A stretch of DNA of 64,000 bases, taken from Bacillota bacterium (GTDB taxonomy: Bacteria > Bacillota > Negativicutes > Sporomusales > CTSoil-080). Each line of letters starts with the position of its first letter. Positions within the stretch are counted from its first letter, which is position 1. The stretch lies in the NCBI GenBank assembly GCA_017889635.1, contig JAGGAC010000007.1, forward strand, positions 1 to 64,000. Reading direction: 5' to 3'. Positions 41,064-51,168 of the stretch are shown piece by piece. The position numbers were made by a program, and so were the translations under genes. The notes under the pieces were generated by a model. That model saw only the letters and a program-made list of their open reading frames with translations, was not told where the DNA came from and searched no databases.

Positions 41064-43253
41064 TTGAGTAACATAAGAAAAATTCTTTCCTTTAGAGTTG
41101 CAGATGCTATGCCGGAAGATGTAGGTAATGGACATGTTAGAATCGATAACGACGATATGGATCAGATGGGAGTAATTATTGGTGATATTGTTGAAATTCA
41201 GGGGCGTAAAACTACAGTGGCAAAAGTGGTACCATGTTTTTCACAGTTTAAAAAGCAAAACATAATTCAAATGGAAGCTATTATTCGTGAGAATGCCGGA
41301 GTGGGGATTGATGAACGTATAACTCTGCAGAAGACAGAACGCCAGCCTGCCAGAGCAATTGTACTAAGCCCTATTGATACTACTATCGACTTTAGTGATG
41401 CTCAGGATATAGAACATCTTGCACGAATACTAAACGGTTTGCCTGTTATCACAGGTGATAAGATTAAGGTGGTTCTTGCCGGAGCTCGTGGTCAGTATTT
41501 TAATGTTATTGGTACTTCGCCACAGGGAGCGGTAGTTATTAATGCAGCAACCAAGATATCTGTTACAGAAACTGATTTATTAGAAGATTTAAGTTATCGG
41601 GCTTCATATGAAGATGTTGGAGGTCTTGATAAGGAACTTGGACGTATTCGGGAAATGGTCGAACTACCGCTTAAATATCCGGAGATATTTCGTCAACTTG
41701 GAGTGGAGGCTCCTAAAGGAGTACTCATTTATGGACCACCTGGTACTGGTAAAACATTAATGGCGCGGGCGGTAGCCTGCGAAACCAGGGCAACTTTTAT
41801 CCATATTAACGGTCCAGAAGTTGTTAATAAGTACTATGGTGAAAGCGAAGCGAGGCTACGGGAGATATTCGAGACGGCTCAGCGACGTGCGCCAGCTATT
41901 ATATTTATTGATGAAATAGACGCTATTGCGCCCAAACGGACTGAGGTTATTGGTGATGTAGAAAAAAGAATTGTTGCGCAATTGCTAGCGCTAATGGATG
42001 GTCTTAAAAATCGCGGACAAGTCATTGTTATCGGTGCGACGAATGTGCCGGACATGGTCGATCCGGCTCTAAGGCGGCCTGGGCGGTTTGATCGAGAGAT
42101 ATCAATAAACCCGCCAGATCGATTAGGGCGGTTGAGGATTCTAAAGATTCATACTCGCACGATGAATATTGATACATCGGTTAACCTCGAAGAAATCTCT
42201 CAAATAACTCATGGATTTGTCGGAGCAGATTTAGCAATTCTCTGTAAAGAAGCAGGCATGAACGCAGTCAGACGGATCTTGCCACAATTAGATTTTACTG
42301 CAGACTATATAGATACCGAGACATTAACGGCAAGTCGAATTACTATGCAAGATTTTTCCAAAGCATTCCGCGAAGTTGAGCCGACTGCCACTCGCGAGTA
42401 TTTTGCCGAAAAACCTAGTAATCAGTGGGAGCAGGTTGGTGGTTTGGCAGCTATCAAGGAAAAACTACGGGCGGTAATTGAATTGCCATTGATTTACCCT
42501 GAAGTATTTAAAAGTATGCGACAAGGAATGCCTAAAGGTGTTTTGCTTACAGGTCCGCCTGGTACAGGAAAAACACTTATTGTTCGGGCATTGGCGGGGA
42601 CAATTAACGCTCACTTTATAGCTGTTGATGCTTCAACACTTAACTCACGGTGGTTGGGAGAGGCAGAAAAAGGGCTAAGACAAATTTTTAAGCGGGCTAA
42701 ACAAGTGGCTCCTTGTATCTTGTTTTTCGATGAGATCGATGCAATGGCACCTGTTCGCACCGGCGGTAATCGACATGATTCTGACAGACTGGTAAGCCAG
42801 CTATTGCTTGAACTTGACAATATTATGGATTCTGCCGGTGTAATAGTAATTGGTGCGACCAATCGTCCTGATAGAGTTGATCCGGCCTTATTACGAACTG
42901 GACGTTTTGATTATAGGCTCGAACTTCCTAAACCAAATTGCGAGGAACGGTTAGAAATATTTCATATTTATACTGAGGGGCTTAATATTGCTGATGATGT
43001 AGATTTTTCGGCATTAGCGGTAAGAACTGATGGGCTGGTAGGTTCAGATATCCAGGCGATTTGCAAGCAAGCCGCTTTAGGTGCTATTAATAATTATCTT
43101 AATTCGAGTTGTGGAGATTATAGTTCTTGTAATTTTAGGGTATGTGCTCTGAATTTTGAGGAAGCGTTTCGTGACATTTTGTCTGAAAAAGCTATAAATA
43201 CATCTAGTGTTATGGGGGTGGGTGAAAAATGTAATACACTTGTTAGTCCTTAA
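41064..43253 (+). CDS. CDC48/p97/VAT-type double AAA ATPase
   Basis: 729 aa from TTG 41064 (SD AAAGGGGGAAAG). An N-terminal double-psi barrel-like domain (SFRVADAMPEDVGNGHVRIDNDDMDQMGVIIGDIVEI) is followed by two AAA modules, both with intact Walker A GPPGTGKT, Walker B (IIFIDEIDAIAP; ILFFDEIDAMAP) and arginine finger regions (RRPGRFDRE; LRTGRFDYR). This is the archaeal and eukaryotic protein-unfoldase family, found only sporadically in bacteria. It lies 33 nt upstream of porC and is probably co-transcribed. Its C-terminus ends without the HbYX proteasome tail. Role unknown. Confidence 0.92.
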   Translation: MSNIRKILSFRVADAMPEDVGNGHVRIDNDDMDQMGVIIGDIVEIQGRKTTVAKVVPCFSQFKKQNIIQMEAIIRENAGVGIDERITLQKTERQPARAIVLSPIDTTIDFSDAQDIEHLARILNGLPVITGDKIKVVLAGARGQYFNVIGTSPQGAVVINAATKISVTETDLLEDLSYRASYEDVGGLDKELGRIREMVELPLKYPEIFRQLGVEAPKGVLIYGPPGTGKTLMARAVACETRATFIHINGPEVVNKYYGESEARLREIFETAQRRAPAIIFIDEIDAIAPKRTEVIGDVEKRIVAQLLALMDGLKNRGQVIVIGATNVPDMVDPALRRPGRFDREISINPPDRLGRLRILKIHTRTMNIDTSVNLEEISQITHGFVGADLAILCKEAGMNAVRRILPQLDFTADYIDTETLTASRITMQDFSKAFREVEPTATREYFAEKPSNQWEQVGGLAAIKEKLRAVIELPLIYPEVFKSMRQGMPKGVLLTGPPGTGKTLIVRALAGTINAHFIAVDASTLNSRWLGEAEKGLRQIFKRAKQVAPCILFFDEIDAMAPVRTGGNRHDSDRLVSQLLLELDNIMDSAGVIVIGATNRPDRVDPALLRTGRFDYRLELPKPNCEERLEIFHIYTEGLNIADDVDFSALAVRTDGLVGSDIQAICKQAALGAINNYLNSSCGDYSSCNFRVCALNFEEAFRDILSEKAINTSSVMGVGEKCNTLVSP

Positions 43254-43286
43254 TCTAGTTAGTCGTAATGTAAAGGAGGATAAAAA

Positions 43287-43922
43287 ATGACACTGGCAGT
43301 TGCTATCGATGCCAATATGCGGGAAATTACCGTATGGACCAGAGGGGTTACTCTGGCAAAGGAAGCGCGGGACGTTGCCACACTAATGGCAAAGGCTGGC
43401 GGAGTTGAAGGATTGTATGTACAATCTTTCGATAATTATGTCGATCTTCCCGACCGTATTAATGTGGCCTGTAAGAGTTATGCACGCCTAAGCCCTGAGC
43501 CAATAGAAACTTATTATGAATATGAGAATTATCATCCAGATGTAGTAGTTGTCACTGAAGAAACAATGGTCAAGGGACACAATATTTTGGAAGGCTGTAA
43601 GCCGGGAACAGTTGTGGTTATAAATACTGCCCGCGATCCGCAAAAACTCTTGAAATATATCTCGCCCAAAGAAAAGCTAGCTAATGTTAAAGCTATTGCT
43701 ACTATCGATGCCAATGCTCTGGGCATGAATGTTATGCTGACTTTTGACGGTACTGAAGGTGCTGGTGATGATACTACGATTGGCGCTGGTGTGGGTGCGG
43801 CTATTGCTGGAGCGGTAGCAAAGGCGACTGGTTATGCCAAGTTGGAATCACTGCTTAAAGTTGCTGAAAACAAAGATGCGGTAAAGCTAGGCTGGGATAA
43901 GGTAACCGTTTTGGCTCTGTAA
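43287..43922 (+). CDS. porC: Pyruvate:ferredoxin oxidoreductase gamma subunit-like protein
   Basis: 211 aa. POR/KOR gamma-type domain but divergent: the N-terminus (AVAIDANMREITVWTRGVTLAKEARDVATLMAKAGG) lacks the usual GxGGQG and is followed by SFDNYVDLPDRINVACKSYARLS and VVVTEETMVKGHNILEGCKPGTVVVINTA. The family position, order porC-porD-porA-porB and strong SD AAAGGAGG support the call. The missing Gly-rich CoA-loop suggests altered CoA contact or an oxalate-type enzyme; see findings. Confidence 0.75.
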   Translation: MTLAVAIDANMREITVWTRGVTLAKEARDVATLMAKAGGVEGLYVQSFDNYVDLPDRINVACKSYARLSPEPIETYYEYENYHPDVVVVTEETMVKGHNILEGCKPGTVVVINTARDPQKLLKYISPKEKLANVKAIATIDANALGMNVMLTFDGTEGAGDDTTIGAGVGAAIAGAVAKATGYAKLESLLKVAENKDAVKLGWDKVTVLAL

Positions 43923-44017
43923 TGGCTGGGCATATGGTTTTCTACTGGAGTATCTTCAAATAATTAGTTAGAAATAAGTAAAATTATATAAGTTGAAATT
44001 ACAAGGAGGTGTCTATT

Positions 44018-44308
44018 TTGCCGAAGGCATATAAACAAGTTCCGTTTGCTGCTATTGTTAAGTCGCCTACGGTGAACAATCAGGGAATGGTGACAGGCAA
44101 TTGGCGGTATCTACGACCTGTTGTTGACAAAGGATTGTGTACAGAATGCAAAATGTGCTGGATTTCATGCCCGGATGCTACTGTCAATTATTCGAAAGAC
44201 GACGGGATTAGCTTTAATCTCGAATTCTGCAAAGGTTGCGGTGTTTGCAGTAATGTTTGTCCGGTAGGGGCAATCAATCGAGTGCCCGAGCTAGATTTTG
44301 AAGATTAG
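44018..44308 (+). CDS. porD: Pyruvate:ferredoxin oxidoreductase delta subunit (ferredoxin)
   Basis: 96 aa from TTG 44018, 8 nt after AAGGAGG (the GTG at 44009 overlaps the SD). Two [4Fe-4S] motifs: CTECKMCWISCPDATV and CKGCGVCSNVCPVGAI. The N-terminal TGNWRYLRPVVDKG is typical of PorD. It passes electrons from the TPP subunits to soluble ferredoxin. porA starts 11 nt later. Confidence 0.9.
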   Translation: MPKAYKQVPFAAIVKSPTVNNQGMVTGNWRYLRPVVDKGLCTECKMCWISCPDATVNYSKDDGISFNLEFCKGCGVCSNVCPVGAINRVPELDFED

Positions 44309-44319
44309 GAGTGAATAAG

Positions 44320-45567
44320 ATGCCGATTAAGAAGAGAGGTACAGGTTTAACTGCAGTCGCTGACGCTTGGCAACTTGCCGATATTGATGTTACAGCATCC
44401 TATCCAATCAGACCGTATACAGCAGTTATGGCCGAAGTAGCAAAACGTATTGCCAACGGCCAAATGAAATGCGAAATGGTTCACGGCGAAGGTGAGCATG
44501 CTCAGTTTAGTATTGCTCACGGTGCTTCCATGGCTGGAGCGCGCGCTACTACGGGTAGTTCAGGTGTAGGCGTTACCTATGCTTTTGAAACTTATTCACC
44601 GATTGCTGGAGGCCGTTGTCCTATTCAAGCCCTCATTGGCGACCGGACCCTCGATCCTCCTGGCGATTTTGGATCAGAGCACACGGATTGTTTGACACTT
44701 AGAGATAACGGCTGGATTTATGGTTGGGCCGAAAATGCACAAGAAGCATTGGATAACAGCTTGCTGTGTTTCCGTATTGGTGAAGATCCGGAAATAATGT
44801 TGCCCCAGATCGTGGCAATGGATGGTTATTTTGTAACTCATATTTCTCAAGACTATGTAATGCCTGATCAGGCCCAGGTTGATAAATTTTTACCACCATT
44901 CAAGCCTGAGTTCCGTCTGGATGTTAACAAACCGGTAATTATGGGGCCGCAAATTGAGCCGGAAATGGGACCGCCGCTAGAATGGGATCGTAATGTAGTT
45001 ATGGAACGGGTTAAAGAACTAATTCCAAAAGCAACTGCTGAGTTTAACAAAATTTTTGGTGCTAAATATGCTCCGTTTGTTGATGAATATATGACCGATG
45101 ATGCCGATATGGTATTCCTTTTGCAAGGTGCTCATGCCGTAACCTGCCGCAGCGCGATTAAATATTTACGTGAAGCCGGTTATAAAGTTGGCATGTGCCG
45201 GTTGCGCTGGATTCGTCCGTTTCCAGATGCGGCGCTCCAGCAAATTTTACCGAAATTCAAGGTAGTCGGCGTTATTGATACTAATACTTCCTATGGTGCG
45301 GCCGGCGGTGGCGGTGTATTGTTGGTTGAGACAAGAGCTTCTGTTTCCGAAGTTGCGAACAAGCCCATTATCCAAGGGTTTACTTCTGGACTTGGTGGGG
45401 AAACGATTACACATGAAGAATTTTTCAAAATGGCAGATATGATGAAGCAGACTTTAGATGCTGGTAAGATTATACAAAGCTCAACCTGGGTGAACTTTAA
45501 CGATTACGATAAAGCTGCTATTGAAGTGAAAGCAGCATGGGAGCAGGCTGCACCGAGCACGAAATAA
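44320..45567 (+). CDS. porA: Pyruvate:ferredoxin oxidoreductase alpha subunit
   Basis: 415 aa from ATG 44320 (SD TTAGGAGTG). Pyrimidine-binding TPP domain (ASYPIRPYTAVMAEVAKRIANGQMKCEMVHGEGEHAQFSIAHGASMAGARATTGSSGVGVTYAFE), then the domain-II and C-terminal regions (GVIDTNTSYGAAGGGGVLLVE). Compared with standard PorA (YPITPSS, ESEHSA) it reads YPIRPYT and GEGEHAQ, changes at the substrate and TPP pocket that resemble oxalate oxidoreductase more than pyruvate enzymes. Annotated as 2-oxoacid oxidoreductase with pyruvate or oxalate as candidates. Confidence 0.8.
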   Translation: MPIKKRGTGLTAVADAWQLADIDVTASYPIRPYTAVMAEVAKRIANGQMKCEMVHGEGEHAQFSIAHGASMAGARATTGSSGVGVTYAFETYSPIAGGRCPIQALIGDRTLDPPGDFGSEHTDCLTLRDNGWIYGWAENAQEALDNSLLCFRIGEDPEIMLPQIVAMDGYFVTHISQDYVMPDQAQVDKFLPPFKPEFRLDVNKPVIMGPQIEPEMGPPLEWDRNVVMERVKELIPKATAEFNKIFGAKYAPFVDEYMTDDADMVFLLQGAHAVTCRSAIKYLREAGYKVGMCRLRWIRPFPDAALQQILPKFKVVGVIDTNTSYGAAGGGGVLLVETRASVSEVANKPIIQGFTSGLGGETITHEEFFKMADMMKQTLDAGKIIQSSTWVNFNDYDKAAIEVKAAWEQAAPSTK

Positions 45568-46536
<969 letters not shown>

Positions 46537-46552
46537 TAGCTGGGCAGACTCG

Positions 46553-46591
46553 AAGTCCCTGGTTCCTATGAACAAAAGGAACTAGGGACTT
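46553..46591. terminator. Hairpin after the por operon
   Basis: AAGTCCCTGGTTCC / GGAACTAGGGACTT, 14 bp with one G-T, 11-nt loop, 17 nt after the porB stop. No proper T-run, so a weaker terminator or a 3' stabiliser. Confidence 0.6.
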
Positions 46592-46828
46592 AATATTCTG
46601 CAAAGGTATGCAAAAACGGCGATTTTTGCACCCTAAGCTTGCGATAGTAATTTGGCAGGAATATGTAAAAAGTCCGTTAGAGCGTAAATGAAATATTTTT
46701 AGAAATTCTGAATAGATATTTAGTATGAACGATTTACTCCTAGATTGGCAGTTAGACAAACTAACAACTGACTAACATTGCTTCCGCAAAGTTTGGGGTA
46801 CTACTTCTCTTTAGGTAGAGATTAAGGT

Positions 46829-46857
46829 TTGGCGAAGATTTTCGTAGCCTTTATTAT
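46829..46857 (+). promoter_or_regulatory. Promoter of the MFS transporter gene
   Basis: TTGGCG (46829-46834), 17-nt spacer, TATTAT (46852-46857), ~70 nt before the ATG; GACA...TGTC can form a hairpin in the leader. Confidence 0.55.
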
Positions 46858-46926
46858 GCCCTGGTATCTAAAAGTAGACAGTTGGATGCGGTTGTCTGAT
46901 ATTAATATACTAGGAGGGTTGTTTAA

Positions 46927-48207
46927 ATGGGGGCCAGCGTTAATCCTAATATTGCGGCCTATGGGAATTTTCTGGGTAATCGTTGGGTGCAACTGATTAC
47001 AGCGGTTATCAGTATGGTGATGATTGCCAATCTACAATATTCGTGGACCTTGTTTTCTACGCCGGTACGGGATGATCTAAAGGTCTCCTTGGCGGCAGTT
47101 CAGTATGCGTTTACGTTGTTTATTATGTTTGAGACGTTTGTTCAGCCTGTTGGAGGGTATCTTTTGGATCGTTTTGGTGCTAGGCGAATGTTTACTCTCG
47201 CTGGATTGCTGGTTGGCATCGGCTGGGTTATGATGGGGAAAATACACTCTTTGTCTGGGCTTTACTTTTATTATTCCCTGGCGGGGGTAGGGGCGGCAAT
47301 AATTTATGGCGGCAGTATCAGTGTAGCAGTGCGATGGTTTCCTGATCGCCGCGGAATGGCCAGCGGATTGATTGCTGCTGGATTTGGCATGGGGGCTTTA
47401 CCATTTCTGCCTGTTATATCAAGCTTGCTAAAAAGCGGTGGTCCAGCTTCAGCATTTATGTCAACAGGAATTTTACAGGGATTAATAATTATTTTGGCGG
47501 CACAAATTTTGCGGTATCCTGTCAGTTATAAGAAACAGGCTGCAAGCGTTGGGACGGCGGAAGTTGCCAAACCTGTTGTTGCCAGAGGGTTCAAATTCCA
47601 TGAAATGCTTGCAACTCCTCACTTTTGGCTGCTTTGGATCATGTTTTTAGGGGTTAATATAGGTGGTATGCTTATAACTGCCCAGACGAAACCATTCGGT
47701 CAAAGCATAAATATTACTGCTGCCGCGATTGTGATTGCGGTAGGGGTGCAGAATATTGCCAATGGTTTTGGCCGTATTGCCTGGGGGTGGGTTTCTGACA
47801 GAATTGGCCGATATACTACTATGACTTTGTCTTTCGGTTTAAATGCAGTATTTTTGTTCTTGCTGGCTTTTGTTGGTCTCAATGATGTCTTGTATATTAT
47901 TATAACGGCATTGATTGTAATGACCTGGGGACAGTGCTTCGCTTTATTTCCGGCAGCAAATGCAGATATTTTCGGCACGACTTATGCAGCTACGAATTAT
48001 GGCTTTTTATATAGTGCAAAAGGATTTGCCTCTATTTTCGGAGGGGGATTAGGTGCTTATCTTGCCCATTCTTTTAGTTGGTCTATGGTATTTTCAGCAG
48101 CCGCAGGATTCTCACTTTTTGCGGCAGTAATGTCAATGGTTATTCCAAGAATTTCTAAACCTACTATATCTGGCATTGCTTTAAAGGATAAACAAATTCC
48201 AGGATAA
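46927..48207 (+). CDS. MFS transporter, oxalate:formate antiporter (OFA)-like
   Basis: 426 aa with twelve predicted helices. MFS motif A-like loops GGYLLDRFGARRMF and WGWVSDRIGRYTTM, and the OFA-type N-terminus (NRWVQLITAVISMVMIANLQYSWTLFSTPV). The family exchanges small carboxylates such as oxalate and formate. Placed directly after the por-like operon whose alpha subunit looks oxalate-oxidoreductase-like, which makes an oxalate role attractive but unproven. SD CTAGGAGGG precedes ATG 46927. Confidence 0.82.
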   Translation: MGASVNPNIAAYGNFLGNRWVQLITAVISMVMIANLQYSWTLFSTPVRDDLKVSLAAVQYAFTLFIMFETFVQPVGGYLLDRFGARRMFTLAGLLVGIGWVMMGKIHSLSGLYFYYSLAGVGAAIIYGGSISVAVRWFPDRRGMASGLIAAGFGMGALPFLPVISSLLKSGGPASAFMSTGILQGLIIILAAQILRYPVSYKKQAASVGTAEVAKPVVARGFKFHEMLATPHFWLLWIMFLGVNIGGMLITAQTKPFGQSINITAAAIVIAVGVQNIANGFGRIAWGWVSDRIGRYTTMTLSFGLNAVFLFLLAFVGLNDVLYIIITALIVMTWGQCFALFPAANADIFGTTYAATNYGFLYSAKGFASIFGGGLGAYLAHSFSWSMVFSAAAGFSLFAAVMSMVIPRISKPTISGIALKDKQIPG

Positions 48208-48511
48208 GGAGGAGACTATTATACCTTAAATGATACAATTATTGGGTAGGGAAATCGCAACAGCAGCAATAATTGTGTAAATATTGCAAAAACTGTTACT
48301 CGTGATGGCGAATAAGCTAATAAAAAACTCATTGTTTGGTTCCATTTTGCTTATTGTGGTTGTTAGTACTTCCATTATAGCGGATGGCTAAACAATGAGT
48401 TTTCTATTAGCTTATATGGTTATTTTTAGTATGCTCAGGAGTACTGTGGGCGGTGACCTAACAAATTTGGACTGCATATAATAGTACATGAAATTGATAG
48501 GGGGGAGATAG
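48208..48511 (+). other. 304-nt gap with a long imperfect inverted repeat
   Basis: No ORF. The gap contains the 25-bp inverted repeat described separately (48313-48414) and an SD GGGGGGAG before the YmaF-like gene. Confidence 0.6.
48313..48414. repeat. Inverted repeat, 25-bp arms, 52-nt centre
   Basis: TAAGCTAATAAAAAACTCATTGTTT and its complement match at 24 of 25 positions. No T-run directly follows. The size and terminal repeats resemble a miniature inverted-repeat element, but no target-site duplication is clear; it could also end the MFS transcript. Confidence 0.6.
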
Positions 48512-48946
48512 ATGACAGCGATTAATAATGTTGATCGGACTATGAGCGATGAACGTGAAGATCGCAGTATGGTTCATGTGCATTCGTTTAATTCGCTTAG
48601 TTTTGTTCATGATGATCACCAGCATATCGTTATGGGAGTTACAGCTCCGGCCCGGCTGGCTGGCGGGTCGCATGTTCACCGGATTCGGGTGCGTACTTCT
48701 TACTTCGTTGGAGCTTCTGGTCATTGGCATTGGTTTGATGTAGTAACTGGTCCAGCTATATGTACTATGGATGGAGGTCATGTTCATACTTATGAAGGTC
48801 CAACAAGTGTAGATAATGGTCATGATCATGGTATAGCGGATGCTACAACTCAGGCGCCGGACTTTGAGATTAGTGATGTAGATGAAATGTCGCCGGATTA
48901 TTCAAAGTCAAAGAAAAAAACTCTTAAACGGGATTCAGGACAGTAA
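48512..48946 (+). CDS. YmaF-family His-rich protein
   Basis: 144 aa. Many His in HxH pairs: HVHSF, HDDHQH, GSHVHRIRVRT, GHWHWFDVVTGP, GGHVHTYEG, GHDHG. These match the YmaF family, small His-rich proteins of sporulating Firmicutes with unknown, possibly metal-related function. The C-terminal 30 residues are charged and probably flexible. No signal peptide. Monocistronic between an inverted repeat and a terminator-like hairpin. Confidence 0.8.
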   Translation: MTAINNVDRTMSDEREDRSMVHVHSFNSLSFVHDDHQHIVMGVTAPARLAGGSHVHRIRVRTSYFVGASGHWHWFDVVTGPAICTMDGGHVHTYEGPTSVDNGHDHGIADATTQAPDFEISDVDEMSPDYSKSKKKTLKRDSGQ

Positions 48947-49005
48947 AAATGATGGTAGCAAAGCGATATTATGCCGCATATCATATTCTATAAATGAGGC
49001 CAAGA

Positions 49006-49055
49006 CGCCTACGAAAACCAGAGCCTCAGCTCTGCAGCGGTAGGCGCTCTTTATT
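49006..49055 (+). terminator. Two-tier hairpin between ymaF-like gene and asnB
   Basis: CGCCTAC/GTAGGCG encloses CAGAGC/GCTCTG, followed by CTCTTTATTTT. It ends 23 nt before the asnB start, so it terminates the first gene or attenuates asnB. Confidence 0.65.
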
Positions 49056-49077
49056 TTCCGATAAGGAGAGGAAAGGT

Positions 49078-50925
49078 ATGTGCGGTATTACCGGATGGAT
49101 TGATTGGCAGGAGGATTTGACGCAAAAACAGGAGACTTTGCAGGCTATGGTCAATACTTTGGTGGTGCGTGGGCCAGACGCTTCAGGAATGTATATTTCT
49201 CATCATGTAGCTATAGGCCACCGGCGGCTATGCGTAATAGACCCGGAAGGCGGTCAGCAACCTATGGTGAGGCAACGCGGCGATAGTACTTATGTAATCA
49301 CTTATAATGGTGAACTTTATAACACATATGAGTTAAGGGAGCAACTAGAAGCATGCGGCCATTCTTTTTCATCTTCGTCAGATACCGAGGTGCTGTTAAA
49401 GTCGTATATGGAATGGGGCCCAGCGTGTGTTGCGCGCCTTAATGGCATTTTTGCTTTTGCTGTATGGGATGATGCAAAGCAAAGCCTGTTTATGGCCAGG
49501 GATAGGTTAGGTGTTAAACCATTATTTTATAGTCAAAAAAATAAAAGTTTATTTTTTGGTTCAGAGCTTAAGGCGATCTTAGCTCACCCAGCTATTGAAC
49601 CGGAGATTACAGCTGAGGGTTTAGCAGAAATATTTATGGTGGGGCCGGCGCGAACTCCAGGGCACGGTGTTTTCCGCGGCATCAATGAATTAAAGCCTGG
49701 TTACTATGCTATGTATAATCGGCAGGGGTTTACGGTCAGTCAATATTGGTCACTGGAAAGTAAGCCGCATGAAGATGATTTTCTGACCACGTTAACGATT
49801 GTGAGGGAGCTGTTTCAGGATGCTGTTAAACGGCAGTTAGTATCTGATGTTCCGTTATGCACTCTATTGTCTGGCGGTCTTGATTCCAGTGCAATTACGG
49901 CTATTGCCGCAAGAGATTATAAGGAAAGAGGCATGGAGTGTCTCAATACATATTCGGTTGAATATGTTGATAATGAAAGGTTTTTCAAGGAAAATAGTTT
50001 TCAGCCCAACCGCGATGCACCTTGGGTGGATAAGGTTTCTAGTTATCTTGGTACTTGTCATCATGAGATATTGCTTGATACACCAGAATTGGCCGGGGTG
50101 CTGGAGCAAGCTGCCAGGGCTAGGGATTTACCGGGAATGGCTGATGTTGATACTTCACTGTATCTTTTTAGTCGGGAAATAAAAAAAGGTTCAACTGTGG
50201 GTCTTTCCGGTGAGTGTGCCGACGAGGTTTTTGGCGGCTATCCATGGTTTTATCGTAATGAAATGCTTCAAGCAGAAACATTTCCTTGGTCACCGTGTCC
50301 GGATATCCGGCTGGAGTGGTTGTCGCCGGAGCTAAGAAAGAGTGACATTTTTAAAGACTATTCTTGTCAGCGTTACCAGGAAGCCTTGACTGAGGTATCG
50401 AGGCTACCTGGGGAAAATGCTGAGGCGGCGAGAATGAGGGAAATACTTTATTTGAGTCTTACTAGGTGGATGCCAACACTCTTAGATAGGAAGGATCGCA
50501 TGAGTATGGCGTTCGGGCTGGAACTGAGGGTTCCGTTTTGCGACCACCGTTTAGTGGAATACGTTTGGAATATACCGTGGGAGCTAAAGTATTATCAGCA
50601 ACGGGAAAAGGGGCTACTTCGCCAAGCTTTAACCGGACTTTTGCCCGATGATGTTTTGTGGCGACGGAAAAGCCCTTACCCCAAAACGCATAATCCATCG
50701 TTTTTCCAGGCGGTCCGTGAGCAACTTAAAGTTATTCTAAGTAATCAATCGTCTCCATTACTCCAACTTATTGATACTGCAAAAATTCGTGAGTTTACTA
50801 AGTCTGATGACGCAAGATCGACATTTCCATGGTTTGGACAGCTGATGGGAGGACCACAGCTTATGGCCTATATGATACAGGTGGATGCTTGGTTAAGGCA
50901 AAATAAAGTTAAGGTAGTATTATGA
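49078..50925 (+). CDS. asnB: Asparagine synthetase (glutamine-hydrolysing)
   Basis: 615 aa from ATG 49078 (SD AAGGAGAGG). MCGITGW places the nucleophile Cys at position 2 after Met removal, so the 48994 start in the track is wrong. Class-II glutaminase domain to ~210 (RGPDASGMY, YNGELYN), then the ATP-pyrophosphatase domain with SGGLDSSAITAIAA and GECADEVFGGYPWF. Converts aspartate and glutamine to asparagine. Such genes in sporulating bacteria may also modify peptidoglycan. Free-standing. Confidence 0.94.
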   Translation: MCGITGWIDWQEDLTQKQETLQAMVNTLVVRGPDASGMYISHHVAIGHRRLCVIDPEGGQQPMVRQRGDSTYVITYNGELYNTYELREQLEACGHSFSSSSDTEVLLKSYMEWGPACVARLNGIFAFAVWDDAKQSLFMARDRLGVKPLFYSQKNKSLFFGSELKAILAHPAIEPEITAEGLAEIFMVGPARTPGHGVFRGINELKPGYYAMYNRQGFTVSQYWSLESKPHEDDFLTTLTIVRELFQDAVKRQLVSDVPLCTLLSGGLDSSAITAIAARDYKERGMECLNTYSVEYVDNERFFKENSFQPNRDAPWVDKVSSYLGTCHHEILLDTPELAGVLEQAARARDLPGMADVDTSLYLFSREIKKGSTVGLSGECADEVFGGYPWFYRNEMLQAETFPWSPCPDIRLEWLSPELRKSDIFKDYSCQRYQEALTEVSRLPGENAEAARMREILYLSLTRWMPTLLDRKDRMSMAFGLELRVPFCDHRLVEYVWNIPWELKYYQQREKGLLRQALTGLLPDDVLWRRKSPYPKTHNPSFFQAVREQLKVILSNQSSPLLQLIDTAKIREFTKSDDARSTFPWFGQLMGGPQLMAYMIQVDAWLRQNKVKVVL

Positions 50926-50960
50926 AGTTTGTGCGTTTAAATTTGTTGTTGCTCTGATTA

Positions 50961-50989
50961 TTGACAGGCGCGGAGGCGCTTGATAATAT
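50961..50989 (+). promoter_or_regulatory. Promoter upstream of the D-aminoacylase gene
   Basis: TTGACA (50961-50966), 17-nt spacer, TAATAT (50984-50989). The ~170-nt leader contains TTGGAA/TTCCAA and AACCAGCA/TGCTGGTT stems, so it may be structured. Confidence 0.65.
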
Positions 50990-51168
50990 AACATTAATAA
51001 TATTGGAATAGTCAAGCTGTTCCAATGGAAAATGCAACCAGCAATTCGGCCGGGAGTGGCTTGGGCTTGCTGGTTGTTTGCCATATTAGATAGTCAATGA
51101 AGAAGTTGCGGAGGCTAAGTTGTCGGGCCTTATTTTAAGGTTGAAACCAATTATGCGAGGTGGACGGA

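Larger units (their letters stand above)
46537..46926 (+). other. 390-nt gap between porB and the MFS gene
   Basis: It holds a por-operon hairpin (46553-46591), a small hairpin GCAAAAA/TTTTTGC (46610-46629), an AT-rich stretch without ORFs, a small stem TCTCT/AGAGA near 46807-46822, and the MFS promoter (46829-46857). Confidence 0.6.
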
